A model generated the notes under the pieces. The model saw only the letters and a list, made by a program, of their open reading frames with translations. It was not told the DNA's origin and searched no databases. The position numbers and the translations under genes were made by a program. From Mucilaginibacter geliditolerans (lineage in GTDB: Bacteria; Bacteroidota; Bacteroidia; Sphingobacteriales; Sphingobacteriaceae), in assembly GCF_014200495.1 (NCBI RefSeq), contig NZ_JACHBY010000002.1:186001-250000 (forward strand): DNA of 64,000 nucleotides, read 5' to 3'. Positions 26,708 to 41,050 of the stretch are shown piece by piece. Each line of letters begins with the position of its first letter. The stretch's first letter is position 1.

Positions 26708-28762
26708 CTACCTGTCAAAAGGAATCCATGTTTCCATATTCACGTGGCCGCGATTATCCCAGGCATAGTATGGTATGAGTTGGATATTGAGTTTCGTATT
26801 GATGTTTGCTAATGAAACTTCTTTATATAAACTATTATTCCAATTGTTCTCGTTTCGCACATCAGCAAAGCCATTTAAGCTCATGATATCGCTATTGGCA
26901 ATTTTAATCAATTGCGGTTTCAGATTTGCTTTTGATGATAACGCGATATCTGCTATCTTTTTTCCTTTTGGCAGATCAACCGATTCCAAACAATAAACTA
27001 TAGGTCCACGCTTTACAGCCACTTGGTTACGGGTTTCCTCTACCAGAGGATTAGCTTCCATCATTTTAACCGGCATAGGCAATTGTAATTCCAGTTGATC
27101 GCCGGCTTTCCAATTACGGGTTATTGCGGCGTATTCACCGGGAGTTAGTTTAATATCCGCAGTTTTACCATTAATCATCAGTGATGCATCTTTACACCAG
27201 CCGGGAATTCGTAAAAAAGCAGAGAATTCTTTTCCCGGCGTTTCATCAAAGTGAATTTTGACATTTCCGTTCCAGGGATAATCCGTTGTCTGGGTTAATT
27301 TTATTGGCGAACCATCCTTCAATTTGGTTGACAATTTATTCCCGCCATACAAATTGAACCACAGACCTTTATCGGATATATTGTAAGCATAGTTACTTAC
27401 TTCGGCAATGGTACGCACCACATTTGGCGGGCAGCAATCCGAATAAGCGATATAACCTACCCTATCTCTCGACCATCTATCTCTAAAAGGCAGGTCATCA
27501 TCAATACTCAACGGGTTGGTATAAAAAAAACTCTTGCCATCTAAACTGATACCTGATAACATCCCATTGTACAAAGTTAGTTCCATTACATCGGCATATT
27601 TGGCATTGCCGGTAAGCTGCAGCATACGCCAGTTCCATAATACATTGCCTATGCTGGCACAGGTTTCATTGTGGGCTGTGAAATTTGGTAATTGGTAATC
27701 ACGTCCGTAAGCCTGGTGCACTTCCTGTACATCTTTTAAAAGATAGGATGTACCATCAGGCGATACGCCATCATATAAAGCCCCGCAGCCCCCGGTAATG
27801 TACATTTTCCGATTAATCACATCGTTCCAAACCAAATTGAGCGTATGCAATAAAGTAGTATCACCTGTTTCAGCATATACATCGGCAGCACCCGCGTATA
27901 AGTAATTGGCCCGTACGGCATGCCCGGTTGCTGCGGTTTGTTGCCTGAATGGGATGCGATCCTGGTTATCATCTGTGCCATCCTTCATCAATCCGCGGAT
28001 GTCAATCAAGTTTTTAGCCAGTTCCAGGTATTTAGGGTCATACGTTGTCCGATACATCTCCACCACACCCATATAATGTGATGGGCAAATGGCATTACGC
28101 GCCAGTTCTGGCGATGCAGTTTTATAAAAATTGTATAGGTAATCAGTTGCTTTTATGGCGATATCAAGGAAATTTCGCTTTCCTGTAGCGCGATAATGTA
28201 TGCAAGCTGCGGTCATTAAATGCCCGAGGTTATAGGTTTCAAAATTCAGCCTGTCATTAAATGCTTTTGATTGGTTGGGATGATTTCGCTCTTCTATTGA
28301 AGTAGGCGTATGAATATAGCCATCAGCACGCTGCGCTTTGGCAAAAAGCGCGATGGTATTGTCCATTAGTTGGTCTAGCTTGGGATCATGAGTAGCAGCA
28401 TACATAGCCGCGACAGCCTCAAATAATTTATAAAAGTCCCCATCCTGAAATGGTGGCCCCACATGCGAACCTGTATCTAACCCGGCAGCTATCTCAAAGT
28501 TCTGAATAGCATGGCCCATTTTGGGGTCACTGTATATCTTCCATAAATTAGGGATCATTGTTTCCCGGCAAACTTTAAAGCGATCAGCCCAAAAACCTGT
28601 TGTCCAGTTTACATCGCCCATATTTACACTGCTCAGTTTGGCATACGGACTGGCAGAAGTATTTACCAGCGCTTTATCCTGCGCGTATAATGCATTAGCG
28701 CTTAAAATCACAATTGCTATTATCGCAAAGCTGGTTGCCGCTCTTCTCATCATCAAATTCAT
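26708..28762 (-). CDS. GH127 family glycosidase (beta-L-arabinofuranosidase type), secreted
   Basis: This 684-residue protein is of the DUF1680/GH127 kind. It starts with a signal peptide (residues 1-27, ALYAQ). The zinc-cysteine active site is complete: Glu366 and Cys368 in NETCASIGN, and Cys443-Cys444 in SDCCPPNVV, one of which is the nucleophile in the family. Known GH127 enzymes remove beta-L-arabinofuranose, and one in the B. thetaiotaomicron RG-II locus acts on aceric acid, so the exact sugar is open. It is the last gene of the long minus-strand operon; its start shares a base with the GH106 stop. Confidence 0.92.
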   Translation of the reverse strand: MNLMMRRAATSFAIIAIVILSANALYAQDKALVNTSASPYAKLSSVNMGDVNWTTGFWADRFKVCRETMIPNLWKIYSDPKMGHAIQNFEIAAGLDTGSHVGPPFQDGDFYKLFEAVAAMYAATHDPKLDQLMDNTIALFAKAQRADGYIHTPTSIEERNHPNQSKAFNDRLNFETYNLGHLMTAACIHYRATGKRNFLDIAIKATDYLYNFYKTASPELARNAICPSHYMGVVEMYRTTYDPKYLELAKNLIDIRGLMKDGTDDNQDRIPFRQQTAATGHAVRANYLYAGAADVYAETGDTTLLHTLNLVWNDVINRKMYITGGCGALYDGVSPDGTSYLLKDVQEVHQAYGRDYQLPNFTAHNETCASIGNVLWNWRMLQLTGNAKYADVMELTLYNGMLSGISLDGKSFFYTNPLSIDDDLPFRDRWSRDRVGYIAYSDCCPPNVVRTIAEVSNYAYNISDKGLWFNLYGGNKLSTKLKDGSPIKLTQTTDYPWNGNVKIHFDETPGKEFSAFLRIPGWCKDASLMINGKTADIKLTPGEYAAITRNWKAGDQLELQLPMPVKMMEANPLVEETRNQVAVKRGPIVYCLESVDLPKGKKIADIALSSKANLKPQLIKIANSDIMSLNGFADVRNENNWNNSLYKEVSLANINTKLNIQLIPYYAWDNRGHVNMETWIPFDR

Positions 28763-31700
28763 TAATAATCCAGTTTAACTAGCTGTACCGGGCCCAATAA
28801 TCCAGCAGGTAACAAAGGTTTGCCATCCAATCTGTAAACCGCATTTGTCCAGGTGATCTGTTTTTCTTTAGGCAGAGCATGGTCACCGATTAAGCGATTG
28901 GCCCAAGTATTGGAAACCTCGATCTTGATCTCATTTTTCCCATTTTTTAAAGCTTTGCTAATGTTAACACGATAAGGATAAGTCCAGGCAGTGCCACAAT
29001 GGATACCGTTAACATAAACATCGGCAAGGTTAGCTACTTTGCCCAGGTCGAGCCATATATCACCTTTCAGACTAATTTGCCAGTTGAAACTCTGGGTGTA
29101 GGCTGCCGTGCCTGAATAATATTTTATAGCATCAATACTATTTTTGCTCCAGTCATCCAAAGCATTAAAAATCACGGACTGTTCAGGGCCGCCGAATGCT
29201 TTATCAAACTTTACTGTCCACGTTTGTTTAAGGGTTTGTATTGGCTTTATTATCGGCCAGTTCTGATGTTTTTGAGTTGATACAATGTTGGCAGACTGCC
29301 TCAAAACCACAAACACAGATCCACTGGCATCCAGCTTTATGGATAATATAGTCCTGTCGTTTACAATCTTCCAGTTGCCAGCTGTTTTTATCTCCCCTGT
29401 AAGCGGATCAAACAACTCCGGCACTTTGCCCGATGTCCTTAATGACAGCGCAATAGTTCGTTGCTGATCATCCTGATTCGATATAAAATAACTATCAAAA
29501 CCTGCACCTGCTCTATGGTTCCAGGCAATATTTGCTGCAAAACTTCCTGTGGAGTCAGTAACGATCACATCCCTTGCTATCCCTAATTTATCAAAGTTTT
29601 CATCCGTATAAGGCCCGATAATTACTTTGCCTTTTGTGCCTGATGTGTTTAAAATTTCATTAGCTATCTGCTTAACAACCGCATCATCAGCCATGCCGGG
29701 TGCTTGCGTTGGATGGCTATCCCAAATTACCGTAGCGCCTTCTTTAATCAATTGTTGTATTTTTTTTATAGCCTGCGGCGACATTAAACTACTATCCGGC
29801 GACATGGGATGTACGCCCGGTATCATCAACACCCCGTAGCTTGCCCCGCTCGGTAGTTCAATCCTGCCATTGCGCACTGTTGCCAATCTTAATAAAGCAT
29901 CCAGATTAAATGAGTCGTAAGCATAGCCACGCATGGGGTTTATCCATTGCTGCGGCTCAGCCATATTTGCCGAACTATTTACCCCATCCGGTATAGTGCG
30001 CATAGGTTCCCCTCTATTGGCAAGGCGAATGACTTCGGATTTGACCCGCTCTTCGCCAAATATACCGGGCAATGTATTAACCAATCTATCAGGTAAAATA
30101 GCCCTGCGCGGCGTTTCCTCGCCTGTAAAAACGGCTATATCAGTAACAGGGTGGCCCATTTGCAGCATAGCCTGGCAGCGTTGCAGGTATTCCACCCACG
30201 CTTTCCCGGGTTTCCACCAGGTTTGATCGCGCTGAAAGAAGGTGCCGATACCATCCAGTGTCATCCCCGGTTTACGATCGAGCCATGGGTTGTGCACATC
30301 TACGTGGAATGTAAAACGGTTAATGCCCAAAGCAAACTCCCTATCGGCTATGGCTTTAAGCATAGCGGGATGTTCGTCCCACATCAGGCGCAGCTCTGTA
30401 AATGCCTCTGCCTGGATAATTTTTTTGCCATAGATATGCCCACCCGAAACCGCATCCATGATATCATTGGGCTTATCATGCGTAGGGCTGCGCAGCCAAA
30501 ATTCGCCCATCGGTATACCAACCTGACTGTAATGCAGCATACCATCGCTCACCATGGTTGGCGCAACACTTTCGGCGCTGAAGCTGCATCCCTGCGCGTG
30601 AGCAAGCTTGGCCATTGTACCGAAAAATTTATCCGATACCAGCTCGGCTATCGTTTGCCTTACGTCGCTCAACACCTTTTCAGAAACAGATGCGCTTTGC
30701 ACCGGTACGCCTGTCATTACGGGCAGATAAGGCATCAAATCATAACCACGGCGTTTTTTAAATTCCACAGCAAAATTAGCCGACCAGTTTTGACTTCCAG
30801 CTTCCCAGCTATCAACGTGGAAGATCTTTAAGACACGTTTAGCGAGTTCAGGCCCGGCTTGTTTAACGGCCTCGCCAAACCAACTGTTGAATTGAAGGGT
30901 AATCACTGCCGGATTAAACTTATCGCATTCTAAACCTGCACCTGCGCCGCCAGTAGCATTAGTATGCCCTGTTGAGGTATGGCCGATACGCAGGATAGTC
31001 CAGTTACCTGAGGGCACATCCCAATTTAATCTACCGCTGGCATCCAGCTTATCGGTAATATCGATGATCTTATCTTTTGGTATACACAAGTTATCCGGCA
31101 ATTGTTGAGTATTGGTGCGTTTGCTTACCCGCCAAACTTCCCCGGTTTTACCTTCATATTGATGAATTTTAGGTTCTGCAGATAGTTCAATGCCTGATAA
31201 TCTTAAGGATGGTTTCCATTTGGCAAAATCCAGATCTTCTGATCCGGGTTCAGATCCTGCCTTATCATATATAAATCGAAAATATTTTGCAGTGGTGGGC
31301 ACAATTTCATTTGTGATAGGCGCGTCGCCATCCTGCCAGCCATGCCGTGGTGGGTCAAGGCGGGTTAACGGTTTAAAGTTAATGCCATCATCACTGGTTT
31401 CAACCAGCAACCTTTCTGATTCATAATTACTGGCGTTAGTATGAATGATCAGCGAGCGACAGGTAAACGGTTGCTCAAATGACAACTGGATCCAGCAAGG
31501 CTCGCTGCTGGCGAAACTTGTTTTATTACCGGGTACAGCCAGGTATTGCACATCGGCACCGGTACTGGCAGTAATTTTAGGCACGATAGTTTTAGTGCTT
31601 ATTCCACTGCCTTGCGGCGATGGATAGGCGAATATCTTAATATCCTTATAATAGCCTTTATAACTCTGTGGTTTGGCCAGTGTATCGTGGTACACTTTGC

Positions 31701-32166
31701 CACCACTGGCCAATGTTTTTGACCACACCACTTTTTGCATGGAGAGTTCAGGTGTGATCCATGGGCCACCGGCTACTGCAAAACCATCACAATCATGCAG
31801 GGCAAGTCTTATACCCAGCCTGTCGGCCTCACTCATGGCAAACTTCACCATATCCCACCAGGGCTTGCTTAGCTGTTCAACTGGTGGTATCATATAAGGC
31901 GGATTTGCCGGGCCTTTTATAGGCATCAGATAAGCACCCTCAATCCCTTCTTCTTTCATTGATTCCAGGTCGGCAGTTATGCCTGCTTTGCTTACGCTGG
32001 CCTGCATCCAGTACCAATAGATCCACGGTTTTGCGGCTTCAGGCGGATGTAAAAAGGCTTGTGTAAGCTGATCTGCAGGTCTAGATTTAGATTGCGCATA
32101 TCCCTGCAATGCAAGCCAATTGAGACTGCATATGTAAACCAGTATTACAAGGATGAACTTCTTCAT
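28762..32166 (-). CDS. GH106 alpha-L-rhamnosidase, secreted
   Basis: This long protein (about 1134 residues) matches the GH106 pattern: the N-terminal segment PEAAKPWIYWYWMQASVSKAGI and LESMKEEGIEGAYLMPIKGP, then HDCDGFAVAGGPWI, KIFHVDSWEAGSQNWS, and a C-terminal jelly-roll ending with GDIWLDLGKVANLADVYVNG and WANRLIGDHALP. I chose the second Met (codon at 32166) because it opens a clean signal peptide (MKKFILVILV to GYAQ) and leaves a four-base gap after the upstream gene. The longer start at 32184 would overlap it by 14 bases. The enzyme removes terminal alpha-L-rhamnose from pectic side chains. It works beside two GH78 rhamnosidases in the same operon. Confidence 0.92.
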   Translation of the reverse strand: MKKFILVILVYICSLNWLALQGYAQSKSRPADQLTQAFLHPPEAAKPWIYWYWMQASVSKAGITADLESMKEEGIEGAYLMPIKGPANPPYMIPPVEQLSKPWWDMVKFAMSEADRLGIRLALHDCDGFAVAGGPWITPELSMQKVVWSKTLASGGKVYHDTLAKPQSYKGYYKDIKIFAYPSPQGSGISTKTIVPKITASTGADVQYLAVPGNKTSFASSEPCWIQLSFEQPFTCRSLIIHTNASNYESERLLVETSDDGINFKPLTRLDPPRHGWQDGDAPITNEIVPTTAKYFRFIYDKAGSEPGSEDLDFAKWKPSLRLSGIELSAEPKIHQYEGKTGEVWRVSKRTNTQQLPDNLCIPKDKIIDITDKLDASGRLNWDVPSGNWTILRIGHTSTGHTNATGGAGAGLECDKFNPAVITLQFNSWFGEAVKQAGPELAKRVLKIFHVDSWEAGSQNWSANFAVEFKKRRGYDLMPYLPVMTGVPVQSASVSEKVLSDVRQTIAELVSDKFFGTMAKLAHAQGCSFSAESVAPTMVSDGMLHYSQVGIPMGEFWLRSPTHDKPNDIMDAVSGGHIYGKKIIQAEAFTELRLMWDEHPAMLKAIADREFALGINRFTFHVDVHNPWLDRKPGMTLDGIGTFFQRDQTWWKPGKAWVEYLQRCQAMLQMGHPVTDIAVFTGEETPRRAILPDRLVNTLPGIFGEERVKSEVIRLANRGEPMRTIPDGVNSSANMAEPQQWINPMRGYAYDSFNLDALLRLATVRNGRIELPSGASYGVLMIPGVHPMSPDSSLMSPQAIKKIQQLIKEGATVIWDSHPTQAPGMADDAVVKQIANEILNTSGTKGKVIIGPYTDENFDKLGIARDVIVTDSTGSFAANIAWNHRAGAGFDSYFISNQDDQQRTIALSLRTSGKVPELFDPLTGEIKTAGNWKIVNDRTILSIKLDASGSVFVVLRQSANIVSTQKHQNWPIIKPIQTLKQTWTVKFDKAFGGPEQSVIFNALDDWSKNSIDAIKYYSGTAAYTQSFNWQISLKGDIWLDLGKVANLADVYVNGIHCGTAWTYPYRVNISKALKNGKNEIKIEVSNTWANRLIGDHALPKEKQITWTNAVYRLDGKPLLPAGLLGPVQLVKLDY

Positions 32167-32170
32167 ATAC

Positions 32171-37665
<5,495 letters not shown>

Positions 37666-37668
37666 AAA

Positions 37669-39264
37669 TTAATGTCCGTTAAATACCAGGTACAGGCATA
37701 TCATCACAATAATTAAAACTCCCCAGGCAATTTTCACCTGCTTGGTGGGTTTAACAATGGTCACCAACTTATCGGGGATATACATTACGGGGTTTTGATC
37801 CAACAATGAAATAATAACTGCCAAAGCCATCAGGAATGCGAAAATGTAAAACGATAGCAGTAAATAATGCGGCCAAATGGGGTATTTATCCGGCGTAAAA
37901 ACCCATAAATAAAGTACACCAACCCCCAAACTAAATGCTGACCCAGCGGATAAGACCGTATTTACGGCCTTACGGCTGGTTCTTTTCCAAAATACTGTGA
38001 GCAGAAACACAACAGCCAATGGAGGGGCAATGAAACCTAATACTGATTGAAATACATCGAACAGATTGAGCCCTTTAATCTTATCAATAGCCAGCGCCAC
38101 GGTAACGGCAAAAAGACAGCCTGCTACTACGGCAATACGGCCTACTTTAATGATCTGTTTATTGGTGGCATTGGGATTGAATTTCTTTACGTAAACATCC
38201 ATCGTAAATACCGTACTCAGTGAGTTGAGTGATGAACCGATGGTGCCTACCAGTACGGCTATCAGCACTACGATCACCAGGCCATTTAAACCCGGAGGGA
38301 AAAGATGCGTAACCATGGTCATATAAGCTTCGGCCGGGTCTTTTAAATCCGGATATAGTATAAAGCACAATATGCCCGTAAGGATAAAAAGCGGCAGCGA
38401 CAGTATTTTTAGCCATGCGATGAAGTTTACGCCCAACTGCCCCTGCTCCAAATTTTTAGCACCCAAAACTGATTGCACCATAGCCTGATCGGTACAAAAG
38501 AAAGCAATGGCCGAAACCGGATACCCCAATAAAATGGCATACCACGGGTATTTTTTATCGCTCGCGGGATGGATCAGGTTCCAGTAATCATGCGGTACTT
38601 TATGATATACTGCCGATAGACCGCCAGCTTTTATAACGCCTAATACAGTTAATAATAAGGATACGGCTATCAGCAATATCATCTGGAAGAAATTAACCTT
38701 GGCGATGGTTTTGAGTCCGCCTGCAAAAGTGAACAATCCCGCGAAGGATACCAGCACAATTACTGACTCCAACATGGGGATGCCCAGGATCTGCCTTACT
38801 AAAAAGCCGCCTGCAAACAGGCCTAATGACAGCCACGAGATCAGTATTTTGATCAGCGCGTACCAGGCCAGTATATTTTGGGTAGAATCGCCATAGCGTT
38901 TGCCCATAAATTCGGGCATAGTGCTTACTTTCGTCGCCAGGTATTTTGGCGCAAAAACTACAGCTAATAGTAACAGGAACACAAATGCATACCAATCGAA
39001 ATTTACAGCTACAATGCCTGTGGTATACCCAATGCTGGCAAAAGCCAACAACATTGACGGACCCACATTAGTACCCCACATATTAAAACCTATGCTCGCC
39101 CAGCCCAATGATTTATTGGCGAGAAAAAGCGTTTCATCCGTCTTTTTCTTTTTAGCAAAACTGGCCCTGTAACCAATCACCATCAACACGATGATGTAGG
39201 CCACCACAATGGCATAATCCAGTGCCGTTAAATTGGTTACTAAACTACCCATTGCCACCATCAT
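37669..39264 (-). CDS. Sodium:solute symporter (SSS family)
   Basis: This 531-residue inner-membrane protein has about thirteen hydrophobic segments and SSS features such as YRASFAKKKKTDETLFLANKSLGW, GTNVGPSMLLAFASIGYTTG and FTFAGGLKTI. It would import a sugar or organic solute with sodium. The gene overlaps the Gfo/Idh gene by four bases (ATGA) and is inside a rhamnose- and apiose-rich PUL. A monosaccharide released in the periplasm is therefore the likely cargo. Which one is not readable. The start MMVAMG is ambiguous by one to four residues. Confidence 0.93.
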   Translation of the reverse strand: MMVAMGSLVTNLTALDYAIVVAYIIVLMVIGYRASFAKKKKTDETLFLANKSLGWASIGFNMWGTNVGPSMLLAFASIGYTTGIVAVNFDWYAFVFLLLLAVVFAPKYLATKVSTMPEFMGKRYGDSTQNILAWYALIKILISWLSLGLFAGGFLVRQILGIPMLESVIVLVSFAGLFTFAGGLKTIAKVNFFQMILLIAVSLLLTVLGVIKAGGLSAVYHKVPHDYWNLIHPASDKKYPWYAILLGYPVSAIAFFCTDQAMVQSVLGAKNLEQGQLGVNFIAWLKILSLPLFILTGILCFILYPDLKDPAEAYMTMVTHLFPPGLNGLVIVVLIAVLVGTIGSSLNSLSTVFTMDVYVKKFNPNATNKQIIKVGRIAVVAGCLFAVTVALAIDKIKGLNLFDVFQSVLGFIAPPLAVVFLLTVFWKRTSRKAVNTVLSAGSAFSLGVGVLYLWVFTPDKYPIWPHYLLLSFYIFAFLMALAVIISLLDQNPVMYIPDKLVTIVKPTKQVKIAWGVLIIVMICLYLVFNGH

Positions 39265-40346
39265 GCGCTTAGTTTTTCAGGTGATAACTGGTATTCGGCA
39301 AGTATATCCGCAACTTTTACCGGCAGACCGGTTTTTAATGACCTATCCATCGCTTGTAACAGCGCAACTGTGCCTATACCCTCTTTAATGTCGGGATAGG
39401 CGGTTTCGCCGCTTTCCAAACAATCTGCGAAATATTCAAGATAATTTTGGTACTCACCAGCGTGATGGCTTTGCCCCTCAAACCTGAAGTAATATTTTAA
39501 CGTTTTATCCCCCCAGTAAATGATCTTTTCCTCCCCTGTTTTATCGGTTACAGCATAACGCAGTTCATGATAATCCGCCTGGGATGCACCTTCGGCACAC
39601 CTTAAGATCACACTCATGCCGCTATCGCGCTGTGTGGGTTGGGTATAACCAGTGTAAGCGCCGCTTACCCGCGCGATTCGTCCATCTGCCGCCTTAAAAA
39701 TAAAGTGCATGGTGTCTTCATTATTCAATCCCGCTGTTTTCCCATTATTGCTGATCATACCATAGCCCATTACTTCTTCAACATCAGGCAGGTACCAGCG
39801 TATAAAATCAACGGGGTGACTTAAACCACCATACAGCCATTTAAATGCCTGCTCAAGCGCCCAGGGTTTCTCCAAAAACCAACGATGATCGGCATGGTAA
39901 TGGCTTTCAACCGTAATCAGATCGCCGAGCAAACCTTCTTCATAATCCTTTCTCTGCCTTTTTGCAGGCTCAAAAAAGCGGGAACTTTGACCTACAAATA
40001 CTTTTTTATCTGTTTGTTCAACCAAGTCTAAAAGTTCCTGAGCCTGTGTCAGATCATCAATAAATGGCTTGGTGCAGATCACATGCTTATTATGCAGCAA
40101 AGCTTGTTTAACATGTCCGGCGTGTAAATGATCGGGGGTATAAATGGCGATAATATCAATTTCAGGGTCGTCCAGCATTTTTTGATAGCTGGTGGTGTAT
40201 TGATGGAAATTAAACTCCCCGGCACGTTGCTTGCACGTTTCAATATTCATATCGCACACCATTTTCAGCTCATATTTAGCGCTGTTCAATGCTGCCGACA
40301 TGGTGCTGCGGCCTTCTCCTAATCCTAATATGCCTAACTTTAACAT
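39261..40346 (-). CDS. Gfo/Idh/MocA-family oxidoreductase
   Basis: This 361-residue cytoplasmic protein has the Rossmann start LGILGLGEGRST, the DIIAIYTPDHLHAGHV segment and the family motif VICTKPF with its catalytic lysine. The C-terminal substrate domain includes YGGLSHPVDFIRWYLPDVEEV. It has no signal peptide, so it should act on an imported sugar with NAD(P). Coupling to the SSS transporter by a four-base overlap suggests they handle the same compound. Known members include myo-inositol, glucose-fructose and apiose dehydrogenases; the GH140 enzyme in this operon makes apiose a candidate, but this is only context. Confidence 0.88.
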   Translation of the reverse strand: MLKLGILGLGEGRSTMSAALNSAKYELKMVCDMNIETCKQRAGEFNFHQYTTSYQKMLDDPEIDIIAIYTPDHLHAGHVKQALLHNKHVICTKPFIDDLTQAQELLDLVEQTDKKVFVGQSSRFFEPAKRQRKDYEEGLLGDLITVESHYHADHRWFLEKPWALEQAFKWLYGGLSHPVDFIRWYLPDVEEVMGYGMISNNGKTAGLNNEDTMHFIFKAADGRIARVSGAYTGYTQPTQRDSGMSVILRCAEGASQADYHELRYAVTDKTGEEKIIYWGDKTLKYYFRFEGQSHHAGEYQNYLEYFADCLESGETAYPDIKEGIGTVALLQAMDRSLKTGLPVKVADILAEYQLSPEKLSA

Positions 40347-40365
40347 GGTTATTGGTTATTTACCA

Positions 40366-41049
40366 TTATTCTATAAATTTCTTATTGTCAACCTCTTTAA
40401 AAAACACCCACACTTCGCCTTTTTTGGTTCCTTCAATGCCTTCCTGGTATTTTTTCATCATGTTATTCCAGTCATCAACGCGCGGGTTATTTTTGCTGGT
40501 AAGTGGGTTCAATTTATCCAGGCTTTCGCCTTTGGGTATGCTGATGACCAGCATTAGCTGCCTGCCGGTTTTAAATACCAGCAACTGCTGAAAATTGGCA
40601 TTACAAAAGCCTTGTGATACCTCGGGCCATTTTTGGAACTGCGTAGCGTGGCAATTCAGATATTCCTGTTGAAGCTTTGGATCTTTAACGAGGTTTGCCG
40701 AAAGGATAATATTATCCCATTGTTTAGCTACCGTTTTATCACTGCAATATTTCCTGTTGAAATTGTAGAACGGGTTCTCAAATAATATGACCTGATCGGC
40801 CGGATATTCTTTTATTATGCGATCTTTTAATTGCTGCGGATAGGCAGTACTCGCATAAACTATCACCCGGTTGTTCCATTGCTGAATGTTTTCAATCCCG
40901 TAACCTTTCATATCGGCAAAAGCACTAAATTTGAAGGCTGAGCTCTTTGCAACTATCTCTATTATAACCGGCTTACCAGTTGGTGCTTGTGCATCCGCTC
41001 TTATAAAGGCAATGCTTATCAGCAATAAAACAAACAGTCGCTTTTGCAT
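40366..41049 (-). CDS. Secreted RhaM-like protein (L-rhamnose mutarotase domain)
   Basis: This 227-residue protein has a signal peptide (residues 1-21, ADAQ) and two halves. The second half (about 110-227) resembles L-rhamnose mutarotase: EYLNCHATQFQKWPEV keeps the active His and the Trp-Pro-Glu segment, and RVDDWNNMMKKYQEG matches the RhaM helix. The first half (about 25-105, KPVIIEIVAKSSAF to ILFENPFYNFNRKY) has no obvious match and may be a second alpha-beta domain. RhaM normally is about 104 residues and cytoplasmic; a secreted form would convert anomers of rhamnose freed in the periplasm by the GH78 and GH106 enzymes. One base separates it from the beta-helix gene upstream. Confidence 0.83.
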   Translation of the reverse strand: MQKRLFVLLLISIAFIRADAQAPTGKPVIIEIVAKSSAFKFSAFADMKGYGIENIQQWNNRVIVYASTAYPQQLKDRIIKEYPADQVILFENPFYNFNRKYCSDKTVAKQWDNIILSANLVKDPKLQQEYLNCHATQFQKWPEVSQGFCNANFQQLLVFKTGRQLMLVISIPKGESLDKLNPLTSKNNPRVDDWNNMMKKYQEGIEGTKKGEVWVFFKEVDNKKFIE

Positions 41050-41050
41050 A

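Noticed and set aside
30151..30831. 226-codon open frame on the plus strand inside the GH106 gene
   Set aside because: It is fully antisense to a clear GH106 coding region, shows no recognisable motif, and has low-complexity basic composition typical of shadow frames.
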